Positions 10,390-23,334 of a DNA stretch of 64,000 nucleotides are shown piece by piece. Source of the stretch: Hydractinia symbiolongicarpus (lineage: Eukaryota; Cnidaria; Hydrozoa; Anthoathecata; Hydractiniidae). Position 1 is the first letter of the stretch. Each line of letters starts with the position of its first letter. The stretch lies in the NCBI RefSeq assembly GCF_029227915.1, contig NC_079887.1, positions 18,909,650 to 18,973,649 of the forward strand, in the 5' to 3' direction. Below the pieces are notes generated by a model. It saw only the letters and a program-made list of their open reading frames with translations. It did not search any database and had not been told where the DNA came from. A program made the position numbers and the translations under genes.

Positions 10390-12574
10390 CCTGCGCAGGC
10401 ACGTGGAACCACTTGATTTACGTGAAAGGCCTTTATTAGGCGTCAAAAGGTCATATTACGGCCTTTAGAGGCCTGTGCGCGTAGCCGACGGTGTTTTAAA
10501 GCCATGGCGCAACAGAAAATCACTTGGGACGTCGAAGTCCATTGAGAGCGGAAAGATAAAACCAATATTAACCTGCGCAAGCTCGTGGAACTACGTGATT
10601 TACGTGTAAGGCTTTTATTAGGCATCAGAAGGCCATATTACAGCGTTTGTAGGACTGTTAGCGTAGTTGACGTTGTTATAAAGCCGTGGCGCAATGGAAA
10701 GCGACTTGGGACGTCGTAGTCCATTGACAGTAGAAGGAGTAGAACAATTGTAACCTCCGCAGGCGCGTGGAACCACTTGAATTACGTGTAAGGCCTTTAT
10801 TAGGCGTCAAAAATCCATATTACAGCGTTTAGAGGCCCGTGCGCGTAGTTGACAGTGTTTTAAAGCCGTGACGCAACGGAAAACCACTTGGGACGTCGTA
10901 GTCCATTGAGAGTGGAAGTATTAGACCAATGGTAACTTGCGCAGGCACGTGGAACCACTTGATTTACGTGTAAGGCCTTTATTAGACATCAAAATGCCAT
11001 ATTACAGCGTTTGTAGGACTGTTAGCGTAGTTGACGTTGTTATAAAGCCGTGACGCAACGGAAAACAACTTAGGACGTCGTAGTCTATTGAGAGTGGAAA
11101 GATTAGACCAATGGTAACCTGCGCAGGCACGTGGAGCAACGTGATTTACGTGTAAGGCCTTTGTTAGAAGTCAAAAGGCCATATTACAGTGTTTGGAGTC
11201 CCGTGCGCGTATTTGACGGTGTCTGAAAGCTGTGACGCAACGGAAAACCACTTGGGACGTCGTAGTCCATTGAGAGTGGAAAGATTAGACCAATGGTAAC
11301 CTGCGCATGCACGTGGAACCACTTGATTTACGTGTAATGCCTTTATTAGGCATCAAAATGCCATATTACAGAGTTTGGAGTCCGGTGCGCGTATTTGACG
11401 GTGTCTTAAAGCTGTGACGCAACGGAAAACCATTCGGGACGTCGTAGTCCATTGAGAGTGGAAAGATTAGACCAATGGTAACCTGCGCAGGCACGTGGAA
11501 CCACTTGATTTACGTGTAAGGACTTTATTATACATCAAAAGGCCATATTACAGTGTTTAGAGGCCCGTGCGCGCAGTTAGACGGTGTTTTAAAGCCGTGA
11601 CGCAACGGAAAACCACTTGGGACGTCGTAGCTTGTTAAAAGTGGAAGAATTAGACCAATGGTAATCTGCGCATGCACGTGGAACAACGTGATTTACGTGT
11701 CAGGCCTTTATTGGGCGTCAAAAGGCCATATTACAGCGTTTGTAGGACTGTTAGCGTAGTTGACGTTGTTATAAAGCCGTGGCGCAATGGAAAGCGACTT
11801 GGGACGTCGTAGTCCATTGACAGTAGAAGGAGTAGAACAATTGTAACCTCCGCAGGCGCGTGGAACCACTTGATTTACGTGTAAGGCCTTTATTAGGCGT
11901 CAAATATCCATATTACGGAGTTTAGAGGCCCGTGCGGGTAGTTAACGGTGTTTTAAAGCCGTGACGCAACGGAAAACTACTTGGGACGTCGTAGTCCATT
12001 GAGAGTGGATGGATTAGACCAATGGTAAACTGCGCAGGCACGTGGAGCAACGTGATTTACGTGTAAGGCCTTTATTAGAAGTCAAAAGGCCATTTTACGG
12101 TCGTTGGATGCCTGTACACGTAGTTGACGGTGTTAAGAGGGCATTCCGCAATGGAAAACCACTTCAGACGTCGTAGTTCATCGAGAGTGGAAGGATTAGA
12201 CCAATGGTAACCTGCGTAGGCACGTGGAACCACTTGATTTACGTGTAAGGACTTTATTATACATCAAAAGGCCATATTACAGTGTTTAGAGGCCCGTGCG
12301 CGTAGTTGACGGAGTTTTAAAGTCGTGACGCAACGTAAATCCACTCTCGACGTCGTAGTCCATCGAGAGTGGAAGGATTAGACCAATGAAAACCTACGCG
12401 GGCACCTGGAACCACGTGATTCACGTGTAAGGCTTTTATTAGGCAACAAAAGGCCATGTTACAGCGGTTAGAGGCCTGTACACGTAGTTGATGGTGTTAA
12501 AAGGGTATGCCGCAATGGAAAACCACTTTGGACGTCGTTGTCCATTGAGAGTGGAAGGATTAGACAAATGGTAA

Positions 12575-12756
12575 CCTGCGCAGGCGCGTGGATCCACTTG
12601 AATTACGTGTAAGGCCTTTATTGGGCGTCAAAAGGCCATAATACAGCGTTTGTAGGACTGTTAGCGTAGTTGACGTTGTTATAAAGCCGTGGCGCAACGG
12701 AAAACTACTTGGGACGTCGTAGTCCATTGAGAGTGGAAAGATTAAACCAATATTAA
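12575..12756. repeat. Hybrid satellite monomer (recombinant)
   Basis: The first part matches the monomer type starting near 17126 (CGCGTGGATCCACTTGAATT, then GGGCGTCAAAAGG). After GTGGCGCAA it switches to the type found two monomers further on in that copy (CGGAAAACTACTTGGG, then GTGGAAAGATTAAACC). Compared with the 16.2-kb copy, exactly one monomer is missing here. It reads as the scar of an out-of-register exchange within homologous positions of two neighbouring monomers. Confidence 0.7.
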
Positions 12757-15304
12757 CCTGCGCAAGCTCGTGGAACTAATTGATTTACGTGTAAGGCTTT
12801 TATTACGCATCAGAAGTCCATATTACAGCGTTTAGAGGCCCGTGCGCGTAGTTGACAGTGTTTTAAAGCCGTGACGCAACGGAAAACTACTTGGGACGTC
12901 GTAGTCCATTGAGAGTGGAAGTATTAGACCAATGGTAACTTGCACAGGCACGTGGAACCACTTGATTTACGTGTAAAGCCATTATTAGGCGTCAAAACGC
13001 CATATTACGGTCGTTCGAGGCTTGTTAGCGTAGTTGACGGTGTTATTAAGCCATGGCTCAATGGAAGACGACTTGGAACGTCTTAGGCCATTGACAACAG
13101 GAGGATTAGACCATTGGTAACCTGCGCAAGCACGTGGAGCAACGTGATTTACGTGTTAGGCCTTTGTTAGAAGTCAAAAGGCCATATTACAGTGTTTGGA
13201 GTCCCGTGCGCGTATTTGACGGTGTCTTAAAGCTGTGACGCAACGGAAAACCACTTGGGACGTCGTAGTCCCTTGAGAGTGGAAAGATTAGACCAATGGT
13301 AACCTGCGCAGGCACGTGGAACCACTTGATTTACGTGAAAGGCCTTTATTAGGCGTCAAAAGGTCATATTACGGCCTTTAGAGGCCCGTGCGCGTAGCCG
13401 ACGGTGTTTTAAAGCCATGGCGCAACAGAAAATCACTTGGCACGTCGAAGTCCATTGAGAGCAGAAAGATTAAACCAATATAAACCTGCGCAAGCTCGTG
13501 GAAATACGTGATTTACGTGTAAGGCCTTTATTAGGCGTCAAAATGCCATATTACGGTCGTTCGAGGCTTGTTAGTGTAGTTGACGGTGGTATTAGGCCAT
13601 GGCGCAATGGAAGACGACTTGAAACGTCTTAGGCCATTGACAACAGAAGGATTAGACCAATGGTAACCTGCGCAGGCACGTGGAACAACTTGATTTACGT
13701 GAAAGGCCTTTATTAGGCGTCAAAAGGTCATATTACGGCGTTTAGAGGCCTGTGCGCGTAGTTGACAGTGTTTTAAAGCCGTGACGCAACGGAAAACCAC
13801 TTGGGACGTCGTAGTCTATTGAGAGTGGAAGGATTAGACCAATGGTAACCTGCGCAGGCACGTGGAGCAACGTGATTTACGTGTAAGGCCTTTGTTAGAA
13901 GTCAAAAGGCCATATTACAGTGTTTGGAGTCCCGTGCGCGTATTTGACGGTGTCTTAAAGCTGTGACGCAACGGAAAACCACTTGGGACGTCGTAGTCCA
14001 TTGAGAGTGGAAAGATTAGACCAATGGTAACCTGCGCAGGCACGTGGAACCACTTGATTTACGTGAAAGGCCTTTATTAGGCGTCAAAAGGTCATATTAC
14101 GGCCTTTAGAGGCCCGTGCGCGTATTTGACGGGGTCCTAAAGCTGTGACGCAACGGAAAACCACTTGGGTCGTCGTAGTCCATTGAGAGTGAAAAGATTA
14201 GACCAATGGTAACCTGCGCAGGCACGTGGAACCACTTGATTTACGTAAAAGGCCTTTATTAGGCGTCAAAATGCCACATTACCGTCTTTAGAGGCCCGTG
14301 CGCGTAGCTGACGGTGTTTTAAAGCCATGGCGCAACAGAAAATCACTTGGGACGTCGATGTCCATTGAGAGCAGAAAGATTAAACCAATATTAACCTGCG
14401 CAAGCTCGTGGAAATACGTGATTTACGTGTAAAGCTTTTATTAGGCATCAGAAGGCCATATTACGGCGTTTAGAGGCTCGTGCGCGTAGTTGACAGTGTT
14501 TTAAAGCCGTGACGCAACGGAAAACCACTTGGGACGTCGTAGTCTATTGACAACAGAAGGATTAGACCAATGGTAACATGCGCAGGCACGTGGAACCACT
14601 TGAGTTACGTGTAAGGCCTTTATTGGGCGTCAAAAGGCCATATTGCAGCGTTTGTAGGACTGTTAGCGTAGTTGACGTTGTTATAAAGCCGTGGCGCAAT
14701 GGAAAGCGACTTGGGACGTCGTAGTCCATTGACAGTAGAAGGAGTAGAACAATTGTAACCTCCGCAGGCGCGTGGAACCACTTGATTTACGTGTAAGGCC
14801 TTTATTAGGCGTCAAAAATCCATATTACAGCGTTTAGAGGCCCGTGCACGTAGTTAACAGTGTTTTAAAGCCGTGACGCAACGGAAAACCACTTGGGACG
14901 TCGTAGTCCATTGAGAGTGGAAGTATTAGACCAATGGTAACTTGCGCAGGCACGTGGAACCACTTGATTTACGTGTAAGGCCTTTATTAGGCATCAAAAT
15001 GCCATATTACAGTGTTTGGAGTCCCGTGCGCGTATTTGACGGTGTCTTAAAGCTGTGACGCAACGGAAAACCACTTGGGACGTCGTAGTCCATTGAGAGT
15101 GGAAAGATTAGACCAATGGTAACCTGCGCAGGCACGTGGAACCACTTGATTTACGTGTAAGGTCTTTATTAGGCATCAAAATGCCATATTACAGCGTTTG
15201 GAGTCCGGTGCGCGTATTTGATGGTGTCTTAAAGCTGTGACAGAACGGAAAACCATTCGGGACGTCGTAGTCCATTGAGAGTGGAAAGATTAGACCAATG
15301 GTAA

Positions 15305-18056
15305 CCTGCGCAGGCACGTGGAACCACTTGATTTACGTGAAAGGCCTTTATTATGCGTCAAAAGGCCATATTACGGCGCTTAGAGGCCCGTGCGCGTAGT
15401 TAACGGTGTTTTAAAGCCGTGACGCAACGGAAAACTACTTGGGACGTCGTAGCTCGTTAAAAGTGGAAGGATTAGACCAATGGTAATCTGCGCATGCACG
15501 TCTAACAACGTGATTTGCGTGTAAGGCCTTTATTAGGCGTCAAAAGGCCACATTACAGCGTTTGTAGGACTGTTAGCGTAGTTGACGTTGTTATAAAGCC
15601 GTGGCGCAATGGAAAGCGACTTGGAACGTCATAGTCCAATGACAGTAGAAGGAGTAGAACAATTGTAACCTCCGCAGGCGCGTGGAACCACTTGATTTAC
15701 GTGTAAGGCCTTTATTAGGCGTCAAAAGTCCATATTACGGCGTTTAGAGGCCCGTGCGCGTAGTTAACGGTGTTTTAAAGCCGTGACGCAACGGAAAACT
15801 ACTTGGGACGTCGTAGTCCATTGAGAGTGGATGGATTAGACCAATGGTAAACTGCGCAGGCACGAGGAGCAACGTGATTTACGTGTAAGGCCTTTATTAG
15901 AAGTCAAAAGGCCATATTACGGTCGTTGGATGCCTGTACACGTAGTTGACGGTGTTAAGAGGGCATTCCGCAATGGAAAACCACTTCAGACGTCGTAGTT
16001 CATCGAGAGTGGAAGGATTAGACCAATGGTAACCTGCGTAGGCACGTGGAACCACTTGATTTACGGGTAAGGACTTTATTATACATCAAAAGGCCATATT
16101 ACAGTGTTTAGAGGCCCGTGCGCGCAGTTAGACGGTGTTTTAAAGCCGTGACGCAACGGAAAACCACTTGGGACGTCGTAGCTTGTTAAAAGTGGAAGAA
16201 TTAGACCAATGGTAATCTGCGCATGCACGTGGAACAACGTGATTTACGTGTCAGGCCTTTATTGGGCGTCAAAAGGCCATATTACAGCGTTTGTAGGACT
16301 GTTAGCGTAGTTGACGTTGTTATAAAGCCGTGGCGCAATGGAAAACGACTTGGGACGTCGTAGTCCATTGACAGTAGAAGGAGTAGAACAATTGTAACCT
16401 CCGCAGGCGCGTGGAACCACTTGATTTACGTGTAAGGCCTTTATTAGGCGTCAAATATCCATATTACGGCGTTTAGAGGCCCGTGCGCGTAGTTAACGGT
16501 GTTTTAAAGCCGTGACGCAACGGAAAACTACTTGGGACGTCGTAGTCCATTGAGAGTGGATGGATTAGACCAATGGTAAACTGCGCAGGCACGTGGAGCA
16601 ACGTGATTTACGTGTAAGGCCTTTATTAGAAGTCAAAAGGCCATTTTACGGTCGTTGGATGCCTGTACACGTAGTTGACGGTGTTAAGAGGGCATTCCGC
16701 AATGGAAAACCACTTCAGACGTCGTAGTTCATCGAGAGTGGAAGGATTAGACCAATGGTAACCTGCGTAGGCACGTGGAACCACTTGATTTACGTGTAAG
16801 GACTTTATTATACATCAAAAGGCCATATTACAGTGTTTAGAGGCCCGTGCGCGTAGTTGACGGTGTTTTAAAGTCGTGACGCAACGTAAATCCACTCTCG
16901 ACGTCGTAGTCCATCGAGAGTGGAAGGATTAGACCAATGAAAACCTACGCGGGCACGTGGAACCACGTGATTCCCGTGTAAGGCTTTTATTAGGCAACAA
17001 AAGGCCATGTTACAGCGGTTAGAGGCCTGTACACGTAGTTGATGGTGTTAAAAGGGTATGCCGCAATGGAAAACCACTTTGGACGTCGTTGTCCATTGAG
17101 AGTAGAAGGATTAGACAAATGGTAACCTGCGCAGGCGCGTGGATCCACTTGAATTACGTGTAAGGCCTTTATTGGGCGTCAAAAGGCCATATTACAGCGT
17201 TTGTAGGACTGTTAGCGTAGTTGACGTTGTTATAAAGCCGTGGCGCAATGGAAAGCGACTTGGGACGTCGTAGTCCATTGACAGTAGAAGGAGTAGAACA
17301 ATTGTAACCTCCGCAGGCGCGTGGAACCACTTGATTTACGTGTAAGGCCTTTATTAGGCGTCAAATATCCATATTACGGCGTTTAGAGAATCGTGCGCGT
17401 AGTTAACGGTGTTATAAAGCCGTGGCGCAACGGAAAACTACTTGGGACGTCGTAGTCCATTGAGAGTGGAAAGATTAAACCAATATTAACCTGCGCAAGC
17501 TCGTGGAACTAATTGATTTACGTGTAAGGCTTTTATTACGCATCAGAAGTCCATATTACAGCGTTTAGAGGCCCGTGCGCGTAGTTGACAGTGTTTTAAA
17601 GCCGTGACGCAACGGAAAACTACTTGGGACGTCGTAGTCCATTGAGAGTGGAAGTATTAGACCAATGGTAACTTGCACAGGCACGTGGAACCACTTGATT
17701 TACGTGTAAGGCCATTATTAGGCGTCAAAATGCCATATTACGGTCGTTCGAGGCTTGCTAGCGTAGTTGACGGTGTTATTAAGCCATGGCTCAATGGAGA
17801 ACGACTTGGAACGTCTTAGGCCATTGACAACAGGAGGATTAGACCAATGGTAACCTGCGCAAGCACGTGGAGCAACGTGATTTACGTGTTAGGCCTTTGT
17901 TAGAAGTCAAAAGGCCATATTACAGTGTTTGGAGTCCCGTGCGCGTATTTGACGGTGTCTTAAAGCTGTGACGCAACGGAAAACCACTTGGGACGTCGTA
18001 GTCCATTGAGAGTGGAAAGATTAGACCAATGGTAACCTGCGCAGGCACGTGGAACC
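15305..18056. repeat. Block of about 15 monomers, repeated 5278 bp downstream
   Basis: The monomer order here recurs at 20583-23334 at a constant shift of 5278 bp (29 x 182). Diagnostic variants shared by both are the GCAGTTAGACGG monomer, the ATTATACATC monomer, the CCTGTACACG monomers and CAATATTAACCTGCGCAAGC. The part from about 16.1 kb also matches 11.57-12.6 kb at a shift of 4551. The match ends where GTGTAAGGCC (18067) is opposed by GTGAAAGGTT (23345). Confidence 0.75.
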
Positions 18057-19499
18057 ACTTGATTTACGTGTAAGGCCTTTATTAGGCATCAAAATGCCAT
18101 ATTACAGCGTTTGGAGTCCGGTGCGCGTATTTGACGGTGTCTTAAAGCTGTGACGCAACGGAAAACCATTCGGGACGTCGTAGTCCATTGAGAGTGGAAA
18201 GATTAGACCAATGGTAACCTGCGCAGGCACGTGGAACCACTTGATTTACGTGAAAGGCCTTTATTAGGCGTCAAAAGGTCATATTACGGCCTTTAGAGGC
18301 CCGTGCGCGTATTTGACGGTGTCCTAAAGCTGTGACGCAACGGAAAAACACTTGGGTCGTCGTAGTCCATTGAGAGTGGAAAGATTAGACCAATGGTAAC
18401 CTGCGCAGGCACGTGGAACCACTTGATTTACGTGAAAGCCTTTATTAGGCGTCAAAATGCCACATTACCGTCTTTAGAGGCCCGTGCGCGTAGCTGACGG
18501 TGTTTTAAAGCCATGGCGCAACAGAAAATCACTTGGGACGTCGATGTCCATTGAGAGCAGAAAGATTAAACCAATATTAACCTGCGCAAGCTCGTGGAAA
18601 TACGTGATTTACGTGTAAAGCTTTTATTAGGCATCAGAAGGCCATATTACGGCGTTTAGAGGCTCGTGCGCGTAGTTGACAGTGTTTTAAAGCCGTGACG
18701 CAACGGAAAACCACTTGGGACGTCGTAGTCTATTGACAACAGAAGGATTAGACCAATGGTAACATGCGCAGGCACGTGGAACCACTTGAGTTACGTGTAA
18801 GGCCTTTATTGGGCGTCAAAAGGCCATATTACAGCGTTTGTAGGACTGTTAGCGTAGTTGACGTTGTTATAAAGCCGTGGCGCAATGGAAAGCGACTTGG
18901 GACGTCGTAGTCCATTGACAGTAGAAGGAGTAAAACAATTGTAACCTCCGCAGGCGCGTGGAACCACTTGATTTGCGTGTAAGGCCTTTATTAGGCGTCA
19001 AAAATCCATATTACGGCGTTTAGAGGCCCGTGCGCGTAGTTAACGGTGTTATAAAGCCGTGGCGCAACGGAAAACTACTTGGGACGTCGTAGTCCATTGA
19101 GAGTGGAAAGATTAGACCAATGGTAACCTGCGCGGGCACGTGGAACCACTTGATTTACGTGAAAGGCCTTTATTAGGCGTCAAAAGGTCATATTACGGCC
19201 TTTAGAGGCCCGTGCGCGTAGCCGACGGTGTTTTAAAGCCATGGCGCAACAGAAAATCGCTTGGGACGTCGAAGTCAATTGAGAGCGGAAAGATTAAACC
19301 AATATTACCCTGCGAAAGCTCGTGGAACTACATGATTTACGTGTAAGGCTTTTATTAGGCATCAGAAGGCCATATTACAGCGTTTAGAGGCCCGTGCGCG
19401 TAGTTGACAGTGTTTTAAAGTTGTGACGCAACGGAAAACTTTTTAGGACGTCGTAGTCCATTGAGAGTGGAAGGATTAGACCAATGGTAACCTGCGCAG

Positions 19500-20270
19500 G
19501 TACGTGGAGCAACGTGATTTACGTGTAAGGCCTTTGTTAGAAGTCAAAAGGCCATATTACAGTGTTTGGAGTCCCGTGCGCGTATTTGACGGTGTCTTAA
19601 AGCTGTGACGCAACGGAAAACCATTCGGGACGTCGTAGTCCATTGAGAGTGGAAAGATTAGACCAATGGTAACCTGCGCAGGCACGTGGAACCACTTGAA
19701 TTACGTGAAAGGCCTTTATTATGCGTCAAAAGGCCATATTACGGCGCTTAGAGGCCCGTGCGCGTAGTTAACGGTGTTTTAAAGCCGTGACGCAACGGAA
19801 AACTACTTGGGACGTCGTAGCTCGTTAAAAGTGGAAGGATTAGACCAATGGTAATCTGCGCATGCACGTCTAACAACGTGATTTGCGTGTAAGGCCTTTA
19901 TTAGGCATCAAAATGCCATATTACAGCGTTTGGAGTCCGGTGCGCGTATTTGACGGTGTCTTAAAGCTGTGACGCAACGGAAAACCATTCGGGACGTCGT
20001 AGTCCATTGAGAGTGGAAAGATTAGACCAATGGTAACCTGCGCAGGCACGTGGAACCACTTGAATTACGTGAAAGGCCTTTATTATGCGTCAAAAGGCCA
20101 TATTACGGCGCTTAGAGGCCCGTGCGCGTAGTTAACGGTGTTTTAAAGCCGTGACGCAACGGAAAACTACTTGGGACGTCGTAGCTCGTTAAAAGTGGAA
20201 GGATTAGACCAATGGTAATCTGCGCATGCACGTCTAACAACGTGATTTGCGTGTAAGGCCTTTATTAGGC
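19500..20270. repeat. Dimer duplication (364-bp period)
   Basis: Two neighbouring monomers with the rare TTGAATTACGTGAAAGG variant, at about 19681 and 20045, sit exactly 364 bp apart with the same following monomer (CTCGTTAAAAG, GCATGCACGTCTAACAACG). A third related copy begins near 20591. A local two-monomer duplication explains this; the outer limits are approximate. Confidence 0.65.
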
Positions 20271-20582
20271 GTCAAAAGGCCACATTACAGCGTTTGTAGG
20301 ACTGTTAGCGTAGTTGACGTTGTTATAAAGCCGTGGCGCAATGGAAAGCGACTTGGAACGTCGTAGTCCAATGACAGTAGAAGGAGTAGAACAATTGTAA
20401 CCTCCGCAGGCGCGTGGAACCACTTGATTTACGTGTAAGGCCTTTATTAGGCGTCAAAAGTCCATATTACGGCGTTTAGAGGCCCGTGCGCGTAGTTAAC
20501 GGTGTTTTAAAGCCGTGACGCAACGGAAAACTACTTGGGACGTCGTAGTCCATTGAGAGTGGATGGATTAGACCAATGGTAA

Positions 20583-23334
20583 ACTGCGCAGGCACGTGGA
20601 ACCACTTGATTTACGTGAAAGGCCTTTATTATGCGTCAAAAGGCCATATTACGGCGCTTAGAGGCCCGTGCGCGTAGTTAACGGTGTTTTAAAGCCGTGA
20701 CGCAACGGAAAACTACTTGGGACGTCGTAGCTCGTTAAAAGTGGAAGGATTAGACCAATGGTAATCTGCGCATGCACGTCTAACAACGTGATTTGCGTGT
20801 AAGGCCTTTATTAGGCGTCAAAAGGCCACATTACAGCGTTTGTAGGACTGTTAGCGTAGTTGACGTTGTTATAAAGCCGTGGCGCAATGGAAAGCGACTT
20901 GGAACGTCGTAGTCCAATGACAGTAGAAGGAGTAGAACAATTGTAACCTCCGCAGGCGCGTGGAACCACTTGATTTACGTGTAAGGCCTTTATTAGGCGT
21001 CAAATATCCATATTACGGCGTTTAGAGGCCCGTGCGCGTAGTTAACGGTGTTTTAAAGCCGTGACGCAACGGAAAACTACTTGGGACGTCGTAGTCCATT
21101 GAGAGTGGATGGATTAGACCAATGGTAAACTGCGCAGGCACGTGGAGCAACGTGATTTACGTGTAAGGCCTTTATTAGAAGTCAAAAGGCCATTTTACGG
21201 TCGTTGGATGCCTGTACACGTAGTTGACGGTGTTAAGAGGGCATTCCGCAATGGAAAACCACTTCAGACGTCGTAGTTCATCGAGAGTGGAAGGATTAGA
21301 CCAATGGTAACCTGCGTAGGCACGTGGAACCACTTGATTTACGTGTAAGGACTTTATTATACATCAAAAGGCCATATTACAGTGTTTAGAGGCCCGTGCG
21401 CGCAGTTAGACGGTGTTTTAAAGCCGTGACGCAACGGAAAACCACTTGGGACGTCGTAGCTTGTTAAAAGTGGAAGAATTAGACCAACGGTAATCTGCGC
21501 ATGCACGTGGAACAACGTGATTTACGTGTCAGGCCTTTATTGGGCGTCAAAAGGCCATATTACAGCGTTTGTAGGACTGTTAGCGTAGTTGACGTTGTTA
21601 TAAAGCCGTGGCGCAATGGAAAACGACTTGGGACGTCGTAGTCCATTGACAGTAGAAGGAGTAGAACAATTGTAACCTCCGCAGGCGCGTGGAACCACTT
21701 GATTTACGTGTAAGGCCTTTATTAGGCGTCAAATATCCATATTACGGCGTTTAGAGGCCCGTGCGCGTAGTTAACGGTGTTTTAAAGCCGTGACGCAACG
21801 GAAAACTACTTGGGACGTCGTAGTCCATTGAGAGTGGATGGATTAGACCAATGGTAAACTGCGCAGGCACGTGGAGCAACGTGATTTACGTGTAAGGCCT
21901 TTATTAGAAGTCAAAAGGCCATTTTACGGTCGTTGGATGCCTGTACACGTAGTTGACGGTGTTAAGAGGGCATTCCGCAATGGAAAACCACTTCAGACGT
22001 CGTAGTTCATCGAGAGTGGAAGGATTAGACCAATGGTAACCTGCGTAGGCACGTGGAACCACTTGATTTACGTGTAAGGACTTTATTATACATCAAAAGG
22101 CCATATTACAGTGTTTAGAGGCCCGTGCGCGTAGTTGACGGTGTTTTAAAGTCGTGACGCAACGTAAATCCACTCTCGACGTCGTAGTCCATCGAGAGTG
22201 GAAGGATTAGACCAATGAAAACCTACGCGGGCACGTGGAACCACGTGATTCCCGTGTAAGGCTTTTATTAGGCAACAAAAGGCCATGTTACAGCGGTTAG
22301 AGGCCTGTACACGTAGTTGATGGTGTTAAAAGGGTATGCCGCAATGGAAAACCACTTTGGACGTCGTTGTCCATTGAGAGTGGAAGGATTAGACAAATGG
22401 TAACCTGCGCAGGCGCGTGGATCCACTTGAATTACGTGTAAGGCCTTTATTGGGCGTCAAAAGGCCATATTACAGCGTTTGTAGGACTGTTAGCGTAGTT
22501 GACGTTGTTATAAAGCCGTGGCGCAATGGAAAGCGACTTGGGACGTCGTAGTCCATTGACAGTAGAAGGAGTAGATCAATTGTAACCTCCGCAGGCGCGT
22601 GGAACCACTTGATTTACGTGTAAGGCCTTTATTAGGCGTCAAATATCCATATTACGGCGTTTAGAGAATCGTGCGCGTAGTTAACGGTGTTATAAAGCCG
22701 TGGCGCAACGGAAAACTACTTGGGACGTCGTAGTCCATTGAGAGTGGAAAGATTAAACCAATATTAACCTGCGCAAGCTCGTGGAACTAATTGATTTACG
22801 TGTAAGGCTTTTATTACGCATCAGAAGTCCATATTACAGCGTTTAGAGGCCCGTGCGCGTAGTTGACAGTGTTTTAAAGCCGTGACGCAACGGAAAACTA
22901 CTTGGGACGTCGTAGTCCATTGAGAGTGGAAGTATTAGACCAATGGTAACTTGCACAGGCACGTGGAACCCCTTGATTTACGTGTAAGGCCATTATTAGG
23001 CGTCAAAATGCCATATTACGGTCGTTCGAGGCTTGTTAGCGTAGTTGACGGTGTTATTAAGCCATGGCTCAATGGAAGACGACTTGGAACGTCTTAGGCC
23101 ATTGACAACAGGAGGATTAGACCAATGGTAACCTGCGCAAGCACGTGGAGCAACGTGATTTACGTGTTAGGCCTTTGTTAGAAGTCAAAAGGCCATATTA
23201 CATTGTTTGGAGTCCCGTGCGCGTATTTGACGGTGTCTTAAAGCTGTGACGCAACGGAAAACCACTTGGAACGTCGTAGTCCATTGAGAGTGGAAAGATT
23301 AGACCAATGGTAACCTGCGCAGGCACGTGGAACC
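20583..23334. repeat. Block of about 15 monomers, second copy
   Basis: Copy of 15305-18056 at a shift of 5278 bp, with scattered substitutions (for example CACGTGGAGC here versus CACGAGGAGC near 15862). Its last part overlaps the start of the 22-mer duplication. Confidence 0.75.
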
